A DNA stretch of 64,000 bases. It comes from Marthasterias glacialis. Taxonomy: Eukaryota; Echinodermata; Asteroidea; Forcipulatida; Asteriidae. The position numbers and the translations under genes were made by a program. Of the stretch, positions 55,001-63,270 are shown in pieces. The notes below the pieces were generated by a model. That model saw nothing but the letters and a program-made list of their open reading frames with translations, was not told the DNA's origin and searched no databases. The number at the start of each line of letters is the position of its first letter. The first letter of the stretch is position 1. The stretch spans positions 6,372,106-6,436,105 of the forward strand of contig OU452225.1 in the NCBI GenBank assembly GCA_911728455.2, written 5' to 3'.

Positions 55001-58000
55001 GGGCGACAGCGCGATCAGGCTATGCACAAGCAACAGATGCTCCCGACATTTCATCAAAAGTTTGCTGCTGTTTATGCAAATTAATGCTCCCATTGTTTTT
55101 AAATATTTACAAGAAACTTTTTTTCGAAAAAGGTGTATTTGCTTTTCAAAAATACATTTCGTAATTTGTAATGAACGAAAACTCCATTTCTCATGTCCTT
55201 TAAATTAGTATGTAGTTAGGGATGGACAGCCCCAATGGAAACCAGTTTTAAAGAGGCTGTGTCGTCATGATTATAGCAGTAAATGGAATAACCCAGTTTC
55301 TACGCGTGCGTGCACGCCGGCAGTTACATCAGTGTCAAGATGGAACCCTTTGTGATTTGACAGCAAGCGCGCACGTGTGCAGTATCTGGGTCAGAGTTCA
55401 TCTTTCCATGCTCAGCCACAGGCTTGCTGTAATCATGACGACACAGCCCCATTAACTGTTTGGGCCTACCGTGGGTAAGGAACTGCAATAAATGAATAAA
55501 TAAATAAATAAACGGTACATGGTAAGCTACTTAATGGATAAAAAATAAAAATGTCCTCCATTTGTACACTGTATACACGAGGAAGTACATTTGTAGAGCA
55601 GGGATTAAATATCCACTACATGTAGATTCCGGGCTTTTCCGGCATGCAACTTTTTCAGGGGATCAGCTGATTTCCTCTTTCTTTTTCATTTTTAGTGTCA
55701 TGGAAAACTGAAAAACACTGTACAAAGTTATGTGTGTTTGGCTATTTCCTAATTTTGTTGAATTTCAAAGTTGCATGCCTGTAGATTGTAGGGCTCTCAG
55801 AACTTTTAACTGAACTGAAAAAAAGTATGTTATTGTTCACCTACTTAACCTCTTCCTGCAGTCAGCATTTACATTTATTACGTAACTGAACTGAACTGAA
55901 TTATGAGATCAAGTGCACTTAAGATAAATCGAAAATGCAAAGGAAATTTATTTTGTGTTTCACTGTCTAGTTCCTAATGGGTGGCTGGATGACAGGGTAC
56001 ACGCTAGGATGTCAGTTAGTCGACTATTCAACAAGTCCCAAAGCCATGAGGGTAAGTTACAAATCAATTTTTGTACTTGTTTTAAGATTTGAACAATGTG
56101 GGGACTTTGGGACGCTGGTGGCAGAAGACACACCAGGTAATGTTCCATTTACCTGCCACGTAGCAGCCCCAAAAGTTTCCTATTGCATGATGTAAAAAAT
56201 TGTGTTCAGAATAAGCCTTGCAGGTAATAATAATAGTAATAATAATTTGGGAGGCTAATCATCCTTACTGGCAGCTGAGAAGCTGAATTGTGAAGGACGC
56301 GGCTACACATGACTCAAGCTCTGGTGTTTCTGATCAGCAGAGTATGGGTTCGGGACCCACCCGGTCTTGACACTTGTGTCTTTAGGCAAGACACTTAAAA
56401 CCCTGCGTCTAGTTGGTGGTACGCTTTTATTTGCAGCGAAATGCGGTTTTTAGCATAGCGCGCTTACAAAAATGTTGTTGACCCCGTCGAGCTAGATAAT
56501 CTCCTCCCAGAGTACTCCGCATCAGGTCGAAGCGGCAATTCAGATCCGCGTACTCGGTTGCGTACTTTTGGCCCAGATTATTTGCGATTTTAGCAAGTTT
56601 TGCTCATAGCTCATTAGTGGTACACTAACTACACCCAAGGGACCTTCAGTAGTTTGCGTAGTGTAAAACCAGGTAGCAATACACACAGTGTTTTGAGTGG
56701 ATATTTGGGCATGCCAGATGTCTCCTAAGGTCCTGCAAGAATACAGAAAGCTTTGCGCATAATTAAGCGTACTAATTTGAATAGGCAAATGCGCAAATGA
56801 AGGCGTACCACTTATGTATGCGCATGCAATAAATCAACAAAAGCCTCGCAGGGTTTTAAACATTATTGCTTCATCCTTCGGATGGGACGTAAAGCCGTAT
56901 ATCCAGTGTGTTAAAGACGCCCATTCGTCAACGTGCGACAAACAAATTCGTGCCACAAAAGATCACCTTTGACCTATGCATGCATTTTACGTATGTACGG
57001 GAACATGATCATTTTGTGCCACAGAAATAGTCGTTGGGTAATGGTGACGAGCGGGCGTCTTTAAATTAAGATCTATTAATGCACGTACAAGAACCCAGAA
57101 CACTTATCACTAAGAGAGAAAGGGTTCGCCCTGGTGTTTCTGGCATGTTGGCTCCATTTGGCCCCGTCATTGAGATGCTGAACAGGCTGTGATGAGAACA
57201 GACATAGAATAAGAAATAGAAATAGAAACTAGCATAATGACAGCAACTCAGAAACTGTCGGACATGTCCATCAGAGCCAAAATCGCTTACATCGTGTGTC
57301 TAGAGCATCAAAATCAAGCTCTGATGGCCGAGTCATCAGAGTGTGGGTTCAAATCCCGGTCGGTACAATTGTGTACCTGGGCAAGACGCTCTACTGTAAG
57401 TGCTTTTCATCACTCTGGAGTAAATGGGTACCTATATGGATGGGTAGTGATTGTTGGTGTGGGTAGTGATTGTGGGTGTGAATTATTAGCAATTTATGCG
57501 TACTGCGCCAATTTAGCTGCATATTCCAAAGGAATTGAGATGGTTTTAGGAATGCTTAAGTCTTTTTAATGAATAGAAGGCGTTTTGATACAATGCTTTT
57601 AAGTTTTTTTGTTTTTTAAGTGCCTAGATTAATAGAGTCCAAAATGTTTTCCTTGACCAATTTATTACTTTACTTCCTTTTATTTTCAGATGGCCAATGT
57701 ATGTTGGGTGTTCTACGTCTCTAAGTTTATTGAAATGCTAGACACAGTAAGTTTTATCCTAATATAGTTGACTAGAGTCGTTTGCACTTCAACTTCAGTG
57801 CGCATGCACTACATACGTCACTAACCAACCACGAGTTAACCATTGGTCCTTGATCAACCTTGCTCTTAGTTTGGGGTTTTAGGTATCCAAAATATTTTTA
57901 AGGATTAAAAGAAATAGCATGATGTCTGAGGTGAAAATTGTTTAGTTCAACTTTAAAGCCACTGATGAAATTATGTCTGTCTCCATGAAATACAATCTTA

Positions 58001-61000
58001 AAGATTAGCTCCATCAATTTCTTGAAGACTCATAACATTGCTTTAAGACACATGCCTTGCCCAGCATGGGTGTAACATTTCATTTTCATATGTTTCGTTT
58101 TTGTACAATCGCCCCCCTGTGGTTAAGTAGTGCCGTCCATCATGCATTAGCTCGCTTTGTGACACCCGATTTGGTACGAAATTGTCATATAATGTATAAC
58201 AACAAATGTGAGCCCAGCCTCATGGTTGCTTGTGAAGTTTAATAGTTTTTTTCCCCTCCTTCTTTCCACCTTCAAATTTTTAGGTATTTTTCATCATGAG
58301 GAAGAAGAATAACCAGATTTCCTTCCTCCATGTCTTCCACCACGCCCTCATGCCATTCACCTGGTGGATCGGAGTCAAGTTTGTCCCTGGTTTGTAAAAT
58401 TATTATAGCTGATTCCCAGTTCACTAGTAGTGAGATCCCAATCCCATTCAGTGATAGTGAGATCCAAATCCCATTCAGTGATAGTGAGATCCCAATCCCA
58501 TTCAGTGATAGTGAGATCCCAATCTCACTCAGTGATAGTGAGATTCCAATCCCACTCAGTGATAGTGAGATCCCAATCCCACTCAGTGATAGTGAGATCC
58601 CAATCCCACTCAGTGATAGTGAGATCCCCATCCCACTCAGTGATAGTAAGATTCCAATCCCACCCAGTGATAGTAAGATTCCAATCCCACCCAGTGATAG
58701 TAAGATTCCAATCCCACTCAGTGATAGTAAGATTCCAATCCCACTCAGTGATGGTGAAATTCCAATCCCACTCAGTGATAGTGAGATCCCAATCCCACTC
58801 AGTGATCGTGAGATCCCAATCTCATTCAGTGATAGTGAGATTCCAATCCCACTCAGTGATAGTGAGATCCCAATCCCACTCAGTGATAGTGAGATCCCAA
58901 TCCCACTCAGTGATAGTGAGATCCCCATCCCACTCAGTGATAGTGAGATCCCAATGCCACCCAGTGATAGTAAGATTCCAATCCCACTCAGTGATAGTGA
59001 GATCCAAATCCCATTCAGTGATAGTGAGATCCCAATCCCACTCAGTGATAGTGAGATCCCCATCCCACTCAGTGATAGTAAGATTCCAATCCCACCCAGT
59101 GATAGTAAGATTCCAATCCCACCCAGTGATAGTAAGATTCCAATCCCACTCAGTGATAGTAAGATTCCAATCCCACTCAGTGATGGTGAAATTCCAATCC
59201 CACTCAGTGATAGTGAGATCCCAATCCCACTCAGTGATCGTGAGATCCCAATCTCACTCAGTGATAGTGAGATCCCAATCCCACTCAGTGATAGTAAGAT
59301 TCCAATCCCACTCAGTGATGGTGAAATTCCAATCCCACTCAGTGATAGTGAGATCCCAATCCCACTCAGTGATCGTGAGATCCCAATCCCACTCAGTGAT
59401 AGTAAGATTCCAATCCCACTCAGTGATGGTGAAATTCCAATCCCACTCAGTGATAGTGAGATCCCAATCTCACTCAGTGATAGTGAGATTCCAATCCCAT
59501 TCAGTGATAGTGAGATTCCAATCCCACTCAGTGATAGTGAGATCCCAATGCCACCCAGTGATAGTAAGATTCCAATCCCACTCAGTGATAGTGAGATCCA
59601 AATCCCATTCAGTGATAGTGAGATCCCAATCCCACTCAGTGATAGTGAGATCCCAATCCCACTCAGTGATAGTGAGATTCCAATCCCATTCAGTGATAGT
59701 GAGATCCCAATCCCACTCAGTGATAGTGAGATCCCAATCCCACTCAGTGATAGTGAGATTCCAATCCCATTCCGTGATAGTGAGATCCCAATCCCATTTA
59801 GTGATAGTGAGATTCCAATCCCATTCAGTGATAGTGAGATTCCAATCTCACTCAGTGATAGTGAGATTCCAATCTCACTCAGTGATAGTGAGATCCCAAT
59901 CCCACTCAGTGATAGTAAGATTCCAATCCCACTCAGTGATAGAGAGATCCCAATGCCACCCAGTGATAGTAAGATTCCAATCCCACTCAGTGATAGTGAG
60001 ATCCAAATCCCATTCAGTGATAGTGAGATCCCAATCCCACTCAGTGATAGTGAGATCCCCATCCCACTCAGTGATAGTAAGATTCCAATCCCACCCAGTG
60101 ATAGTAAGATTCCAATCCCACCCAGTGATAGTAAGATTCCGATCCCACTCAGTGATAGTAAGATTCCAATCCCACTCAGTGATGGTGAAATTCCAATCCC
60201 ACTCAGTGATAGTGAGATCCCAATCCCACTCAGTGATCGTGAGATCCCAATCTCACTCAGTGATAGTGAGATTCCAATCCCACTCAGTGATAGTGAGATC
60301 CCAATGCCACCCAGTGATAGTAAGATTCCAATCCCACTCAGTGATAGTGAGATCCCAATCCCATTCAGTGATAGTGAGATCCCAATCCCACTCAGTGATA
60401 GTGAGATCCCAATCCCACTCAGTGATAGTGAGATCCCAATCCCACTCAGTGATAGTGAGATCCCAATCCCACTCAGTGATAGTGAGATCCCAATCCCACT
60501 CAGAGATAGTGAGATCCCAATCCCACTCAGTGATAGTGAGATCCCAATCCCACTCAGTGATAGTGAGATTCCAATCTCACTCAGTGATAGTGAGATCCCA
60601 ATCCCACTCAGTGATAGTGAGATCCCAATCCCACTCAGTGATAGTGAGATTCCAATCCCACTCAGTGATAGTGAGATCCCAATCCCACTCAGTGATAGTG
60701 AGATCCCAATCCCACTCAGTGATAGTGAGATCCCAATCCCACTCAGAGATAGTGAGATCCCAATCCCACTCAGTGATAGTGAGATCCCAATCCCACTCAG
60801 TGATAGTGAGATCCAAATCCCATTCAGTGATAGTGAGATCCAAATCCCATTCAGTGATAGTGAGTTCCCAATCCCACTCAGTGATAGTGAGATCCCAATC
60901 TCACTCAGTGATAGTGAGATCCCAATGCCACTTACCCATAACAAAATTCCAAATATATTTTTGAGAAGACTTTCTTCTTCACATGTTGAAACATTTTCCC

Positions 61001-63043
61001 ATGTTTGTTTTCTCTTCTGAACAGGTGGCTTTGGGACTTTCCACGCTCTGCTGAATTCTTTTATCCATTTCATGATGTACATTTATTACTTCCTGGCTGC
61101 GCTTGGGCCAGCCTTCCAAAAGTTTCTGTGGTGGAAAAAGTACATGACAACAATGCAACTGGTTCGTATTGGAATGATCTGTTGCTTATTTCGTTTGCGG
61201 TATCAGCATATGATAATATCTACTTTGCAGCGTAGATTCCCTGCAGTAGACTGCGAATCAGGAGACTGCCGAGTTCAATATTATCACATGGTGTTACCAC
61301 AAACTAATTACAGTCGACTCTCGTTAATACGAGGTCCGCCGGACTGGCCTGTTTTTCTCGTATTAACCGAACCTCGTATTATCCGAGTGCGGTATTAACA
61401 ATGCACATTGCATAACATAAATGGACGCACGTGTATAAATGCACCCGTACTGCAATAGAAACTGCATAACTGTGATAATTTACAGGTACATGTACCATAC
61501 AAACATACAACATTTTGGGCAAATAAAACTGTTTTGATTTAATTAATTTATTTCGAAAGTCAATTTATGAAACAATTTACATTTTTCATGACTGAAAAAG
61601 GAACGCATATGACTTTAACTTGCCGTTCTTGGCAGCCAAGTTTCGGTCGCAACGGCCAACATGACAAGTTGAATGTTGATTTTCATTGGTTGTCACACCG
61701 TACCTTAGTAAGTAATGCGAGATACCTCATAGCCAAGGCGGGATACCAGCGAACAATAAACGGTCTGGTGTCCACCTCTCATCTGCGTTGTACAAATACT
61801 ACCATTTAATAGACTGGTACCATTGCCAACGCTCAAATAGCACCTCTATTGATCATGATCAACGGAGCGGTAGCACATGGTTTTGAAAGGCTGGGACGTC
61901 AATTTTTCACCTCCATGAAGGTAAACTATCGATGCCCAACAATTGATTCCCCAAACTCGCTATAAAAGTAAGACAAACAATACATTTGCTCGTTACGGGG
62001 CCGCAAGAATACCTCGTATTATCCGTGTTCTCGTTATGACCGTGCTCGTATCATCCGTATTTAAATGCATTAAAACACGCACGGAGCAGTTCGGGACCGG
62101 CAAAATACCTCGTATTAACCGGAACCTCGTAACATCCGAGCTCGTATTAACGAGAGTCGACTGTATATATAGGCTTGTTAGACCTCTGGTCCCATGCTTG
62201 TAAGTTGTTTTTGTCAGGTATGTGATTTTCAGGATTTTTCCTGATTTCAGGACTTATTTTAAAAAACACTTGAGTCTTCAAATTTTCCTGAAAGAAGTAA
62301 AGCAGTCACCAAATGGAGAAAGAAATAATCCACATTGTGTCCAAGCCTGTAGTGTTGTATTTCTGGTGATGCACAGAGTCTGTACACCTCCTGAATTGTA
62401 ACATCTGGGAGGTTCTGAGTATAGAAAAAGGGGGAACCCAGGCCTGCAAGCCATTTTCAGGAATTTTCATATTCATCAAAATCTCATCCCTGTTTTCTGT
62501 TTTGTATATAATTAATTCTTCTGTTTTTTTCCCCCCATACACCGATGTGTCTCTAAGCACTGTATACTCAGTACTTTCCCCAAGTCATGTGGAAAAAAAA
62601 GATCCACAGGCATATTCTTCAGGTGGGATTCGAACCCATGACCCTCTCCATTCTAGAGCAGATGTCTAATCTTCCGGAGGAATATGCCTGTTAGATTTTT
62701 TTTTTTTTGCACAGGACTCTGGGAAAGCACTGAGTATACATCCGTGTATGGGTGAAAAAACAGAAATATTTTTCTTTATCCCCGATTCAAAAAAATTAAT
62801 ATCTATTAATTGTATATAATTTTTATTATTTTTGTCCAGACCCAGTTTGCCTTGTGTATGATCCACAGTGGTCAACTTCTATTCATCGATTGTCCATACC
62901 CAAAGTTCTTTGCGATAGTCATCTGGTCCTATGGCCTGATATTTTTCGTCATGTTCATGGACTTCTACGTCAAGACGTACAAGAAGAAGTCTGCACTAAA
63001 AAGCGGGGAACAGAATGGTGTCAGCAAGACCAAGGACCAATAA
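51985..63043 (+). CDS. ELOVL1/7: very-long-chain fatty acid elongase, ELOVL1/7 group (7 coding exons)
   Basis: Seven exons join in frame to 822 nt, encoding 273 residues, close to human ELOVL1 and ELOVL7 (about 280). ELO enzymes are multi-pass ER membrane condensing enzymes; they add two carbons from malonyl-CoA to a long-chain acyl-CoA in the first step of the elongation cycle. Seen here: [13 protein letters not shown] near the N-terminus, [26 protein letters not shown] with the HxxHH catalytic box (141-145), [30 protein letters not shown], a C-terminal pair of membrane segments, and KTKDQ at the end, a KxKxx ER-retrieval signal. [13 protein letters not shown] and SPKAMRMANVCW favour ELOVL1/7 over ELOVL4 (recalled, not aligned). 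The start codon has context AAGATGG, and the first 16 residues fit the family N-terminus. AATAAA overlaps the stop. Confidence 0.95.
52027..52395 (+). repeat. 185-bp tandem duplication covering the exon 1 donor
   Basis: Sequence from AATGCAGGTAAGTG onward occurs twice, with donors at 52034 and 52219 (offset 185 bp). The copies are nearly identical apart from a short insertion near 52380 and a few substitutions, so the duplication is recent. Confidence 0.85.
52551..52998. mobile_element. MITE with GATCCATTAAGCCCCGCCT arms, elongase intron 1
   Basis: About 450 bp with inverted ends: ACCGATCCATTAAGCCCCGC on the left and its complement near 52972-52990. The interior has no coding capacity. The same element, inverted, is at 19297-19768 in a receptor intron, and a diverged one at 37528-37765. 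Confidence 0.75.
53015..53315 (+). promoter_or_regulatory. cluster of three perfect DR1 nuclear-receptor sites in elongase intron 1
   Basis: AGGTCA-T-AGGTCA at 53015-53027, AGGTCA-A-AGGTCA at 53170-53182 and AGGTCA-A-AGGTCA at 53303-53315 are exact direct repeats of the nuclear-receptor half-site with one-base spacing, the element bound by RXR heterodimers and HNF4 in animals. Each of the first two is followed by TGACCTTTGAT on the other strand (near 53040 and 53194), a further weaker site. They sit in a diverged tandem repeat of about 130-155 bp. Function is inference. Confidence 0.6.
53045..53340 (+). repeat. diverged ~140-bp tandem repeat carrying DR1 sites
   Basis: Two to three copies share CAAATGACCTTTGATA, GAACTGAA and TCTTTATCAATAATCA. 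The second copy begins near 53170 and a partial third near 53300. Confidence 0.6.
53727..54241. mobile_element. GCTTAAGCA MITE interrupted by another repeat, elongase intron 1
   Basis: GGTCCCAATTTCAAAGAGCT at 53728 and GCATGAAATTGGCCCC ending at 54241 are the two ends; 53762-54165 between them is the CATACACCGATGTGTG repeat. Confidence 0.6.
53762..54165. mobile_element. two head-to-head copies of the CATACACCGATGTGTG repeat inside a MITE
   Basis: CCCATACACCAATGTGTGTT ... GTATACAGTGCTTAACACAC ... CGTGGGTTCGAATCCCACTC ... TATCCCCGATGCAAAAATTA. The block splits a GGGCCCAATTTCATAGAGCT element whose halves lie at 53727-53761 and 54166-54241. Confidence 0.6.
54363..54550 (+). CDS. ELOVL1/7: elongase coding exon 2
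   Basis: Acceptor AG at 54361-54362; donor GTGAGT at 54551; phase 1 in, phase 0 out. Starts with the family motif DPRxxDWPLM and contains the first two membrane segments ([12 protein letters not shown] and [15 protein letters not shown]). Confidence 0.95.
55253..55449. mobile_element. MITE with GGCTGTGTCGTCATGATTA arms, elongase intron 2
   Basis: GAGGCTGTGTCGTCATGATT and TAATCATGACGACACAGCCC are inverted ends of a 197-bp element with a GC-rich interior. Confidence 0.75.
55632..55787. mobile_element. MITE with GGCATGCAACTTT arms, elongase intron 2
   Basis: GGCATGCAACTTTTTCAG at the left and AAAGTTGCATGCC at the right; the interior shares ATCAGCTGATTTC and AAAACTGAAAAACACTGTAC with 29243-29385. 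Confidence 0.65.
55971..56051 (+). CDS. ELOVL1/7: elongase coding exon 3
   Basis: Acceptor AG at 55969-55970; donor GTAAGT at 56052; phase 0-0, 27 codons. Encodes [17 protein letters not shown] and SPKAMR, matching the ELO loop with conserved Cys and VDYS. Confidence 0.94.
56105..56166. mobile_element. diverged fragment of the CTAGGTGGCAGCAGAC MITE, elongase intron 3
   Basis: GACGCTGGTGGCAGAAGACA and CACCAGGTAA, then TACCTGCCACGTAGCAGC inverted; both arms are degraded relative to the copies at 14.8 and 17.9 kb. Confidence 0.4.
56399..56855. mobile_element. 457-bp piggyBac-like MITE with TTAA target duplication
   Basis: TTAA at 56395-56398 and 56856-56859 flank inverted ends AACCCTGCG ... 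CGCAGGGTT. Subterminal GGTGGTACGC and GCGTACCACT extend the inverted repeat with a gap. TTAA target use is the piggyBac hallmark; no transposase is encoded. Confidence 0.75.
56911..57064. mobile_element. 154-bp MITE with TTAAAGACGCCC ends
   Basis: The left TTAAAGACGCCCATTCGTCA and right complement TGACGAGCGGGCGTCTTTAA agree at 18 of 20 positions. TTAA stands at both ends. It lies in the same SINE as the 457-bp element but is a different family. Confidence 0.78.
57290..57490 (+). mobile_element. second tRNA-like SINE, elongase intron 3
   Basis: GTGGGTTCAAATCCCGGTCG is a good RNA polymerase III B-box; downstream TGTGTACCTGGGCAAGACGC resembles other SINE bodies. Distinct from the Leu-type family further along its body (CTGGAGTAAATGGGTACC). 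Confidence 0.55.
57690..57746 (+). CDS. ELOVL1/7: elongase coding exon 4
   Basis: Acceptor AG at 57688-57689 after TATTTTC; donor GTAAGT at 57747; phase 0-0, 19 codons: [19 protein letters not shown], containing the KFxExxDT motif of all ELO proteins. Confidence 0.95.
58284..58389 (+). CDS. ELOVL1/7: elongase coding exon 5 (HxxHH box)
   Basis: Acceptor TAG at 58281-58283; weak donor GTTTGT at 58390; phase 0 in, phase 1 out. Encodes [14 protein letters not shown], then the catalytic LHVFHH and [13 protein letters not shown]. Reading into the intron meets TAA at 58395, so retention of the minisatellite intron would truncate the enzyme just after the active-site box. Confidence 0.96.
58411..60940. 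repeat. 27-bp minisatellite array filling elongase intron 5
   Basis: About 93 head-to-tail units of 27 bp. In one forward frame the unit reads SDSEIPIPL, in another SHSVIVRSQ; on the minus strand it reads SLSGIGISL or EWDWDLTIT. Because 27 is divisible by three and four of six frames lack a stop, the array gives spurious ORFs of 896, 844 and 936 codons. The host-exon frame carries TGATAG stops. Variants are point changes (ATCCCA or ATTCCA, CACTC or CACCC, GATAGTGAG or GATAGTAAG). Most units contain TGATAG, a WGATAR consensus. The intron is 2635 bp, so the array is about 95% of it. Confidence 0.97.
61025..61161 (+). CDS. ELOVL1/7: elongase coding exon 6
   Basis: Acceptor AG at 61023-61024; donor GTTCGT at 61162; phase 1 in, phase 0 out. 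Encodes [20 protein letters not shown], then AALGP and [14 protein letters not shown], all diagnostic ELO motifs. Confidence 0.96.
61311..62163. mobile_element. 853-bp non-autonomous Tigger/pogo-like transposon, elongase intron 6
   Basis: TA at both ends flanks CAGTCGACTCTCGTTAATAC and its complement GTATTAACGAGAGTCGACTG. Inner copies of CCTCGTATTANCCG recur near both ends. Terminal CAGTCGACTCTCGTTAAT is typical of pogo/Tigger elements (recalled). No transposase is left. Confidence 0.8.
62528..62812. mobile_element. CATACACCGATGTGTG repeat, elongase intron 6
   Basis: CCCATACACCGATGTGTCTC, a reverse-oriented B-box (GGGATTCGAACCCATGAC), AGAGCAGATGTCTAAT, then an inverted half ending TATCCCCGATTC and TTAATATCTATTAA. 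It ends only about 25 bp before the acceptor of the last elongase exon. Confidence 0.6.
62840..63043 (+). CDS. ELOVL1/7: elongase coding exon 7 and stop
   Basis: Acceptor AG at 62838-62839; stop TAA at 63041-63043. Encodes [21 protein letters not shown], the last membrane helix ([21 protein letters not shown]) and a basic tail ending KTKDQ. The A-A-T-A-A-A hexamer at 63039-63044 overlaps the stop codon. Confidence 0.95.
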   Translation, partial: TQFALCMIHSGQLLFIDCPYPKFFAIVIWSYGLIFFVMFMDFYVKTYKKKSALKSGEQNGVSKTKDQ

Positions 63044-63044
63044 A
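63039..63044 (+). terminator. possible poly(A) signal overlapping the elongase stop codon
   Basis: AATAAA spans the last codon, the TAA stop and one more base. If used, the 3' UTR would be only some 15-30 nt. Another AATAAA lies at 63989-63994, so a longer 3' UTR containing the 63170-63270 hairpin is also possible. Confidence 0.35.
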
Positions 63045-63169
63045 GTATTAGGATAATTAATGTATAGGTCATTATTATTCCATATCGACTGATTACTATT
63101 GTGTATGAAGGCACTAGATCACTTCCAGACCCTTTTTGCAGATGATGTTATCGACTCACTGCTGTGACC

Positions 63170-63270
63170 TTTTGAAAGACGTTAGAGGGCGCCCCAGTGA
63201 GCGGCCCTTGTCTATTAAGAGAACAATAGAAAAGGACCGCTTACTGGGGCGTCCGCTAACGTTTCAAAAT
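63170..63270. repeat. 100-bp perfect-arm hairpin in elongase 3' flank
   Basis: The left arm TTTTGAAAGACGTTAGAGGG then CGCCCCAGTGAGCGG pairs with the right arm CCGCTTACTGGGGCG then TCCGCTAACGTTTCAAAA, leaving a loop of about 10 nt near AAGAGAAC. Some 40 paired bases with few mismatches. It could be a tiny MITE or a transcribed hairpin. Confidence 0.8.

Larger units (their letters stand above)
56287..57160 (+). mobile_element. tRNA-Leu-type SINE split by two TTAA-flanked MITEs
   Basis: SINE sequence runs 56287-56398 (CTCAAGCTCTGGTGTTTCTG onward), resumes at 56856-56910 (CATCCTTCGGATGGGACGTA) and again at 57065-57160 (AATGCACGTACAAGAACCCA onward). The two gaps are exactly the two inverted-repeat elements listed separately. 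Confidence 0.8.

Noticed and set aside
58272-61082. A 936-codon minus-strand gene of SLSGIGISL repeats or 896/844-codon + strand repeat proteins
   Set aside because: They are frames of a 27-bp noncoding array inside a well-defined elongase intron; the ends are simply where the array stops and no promoter, signal or conserved flank is seen.
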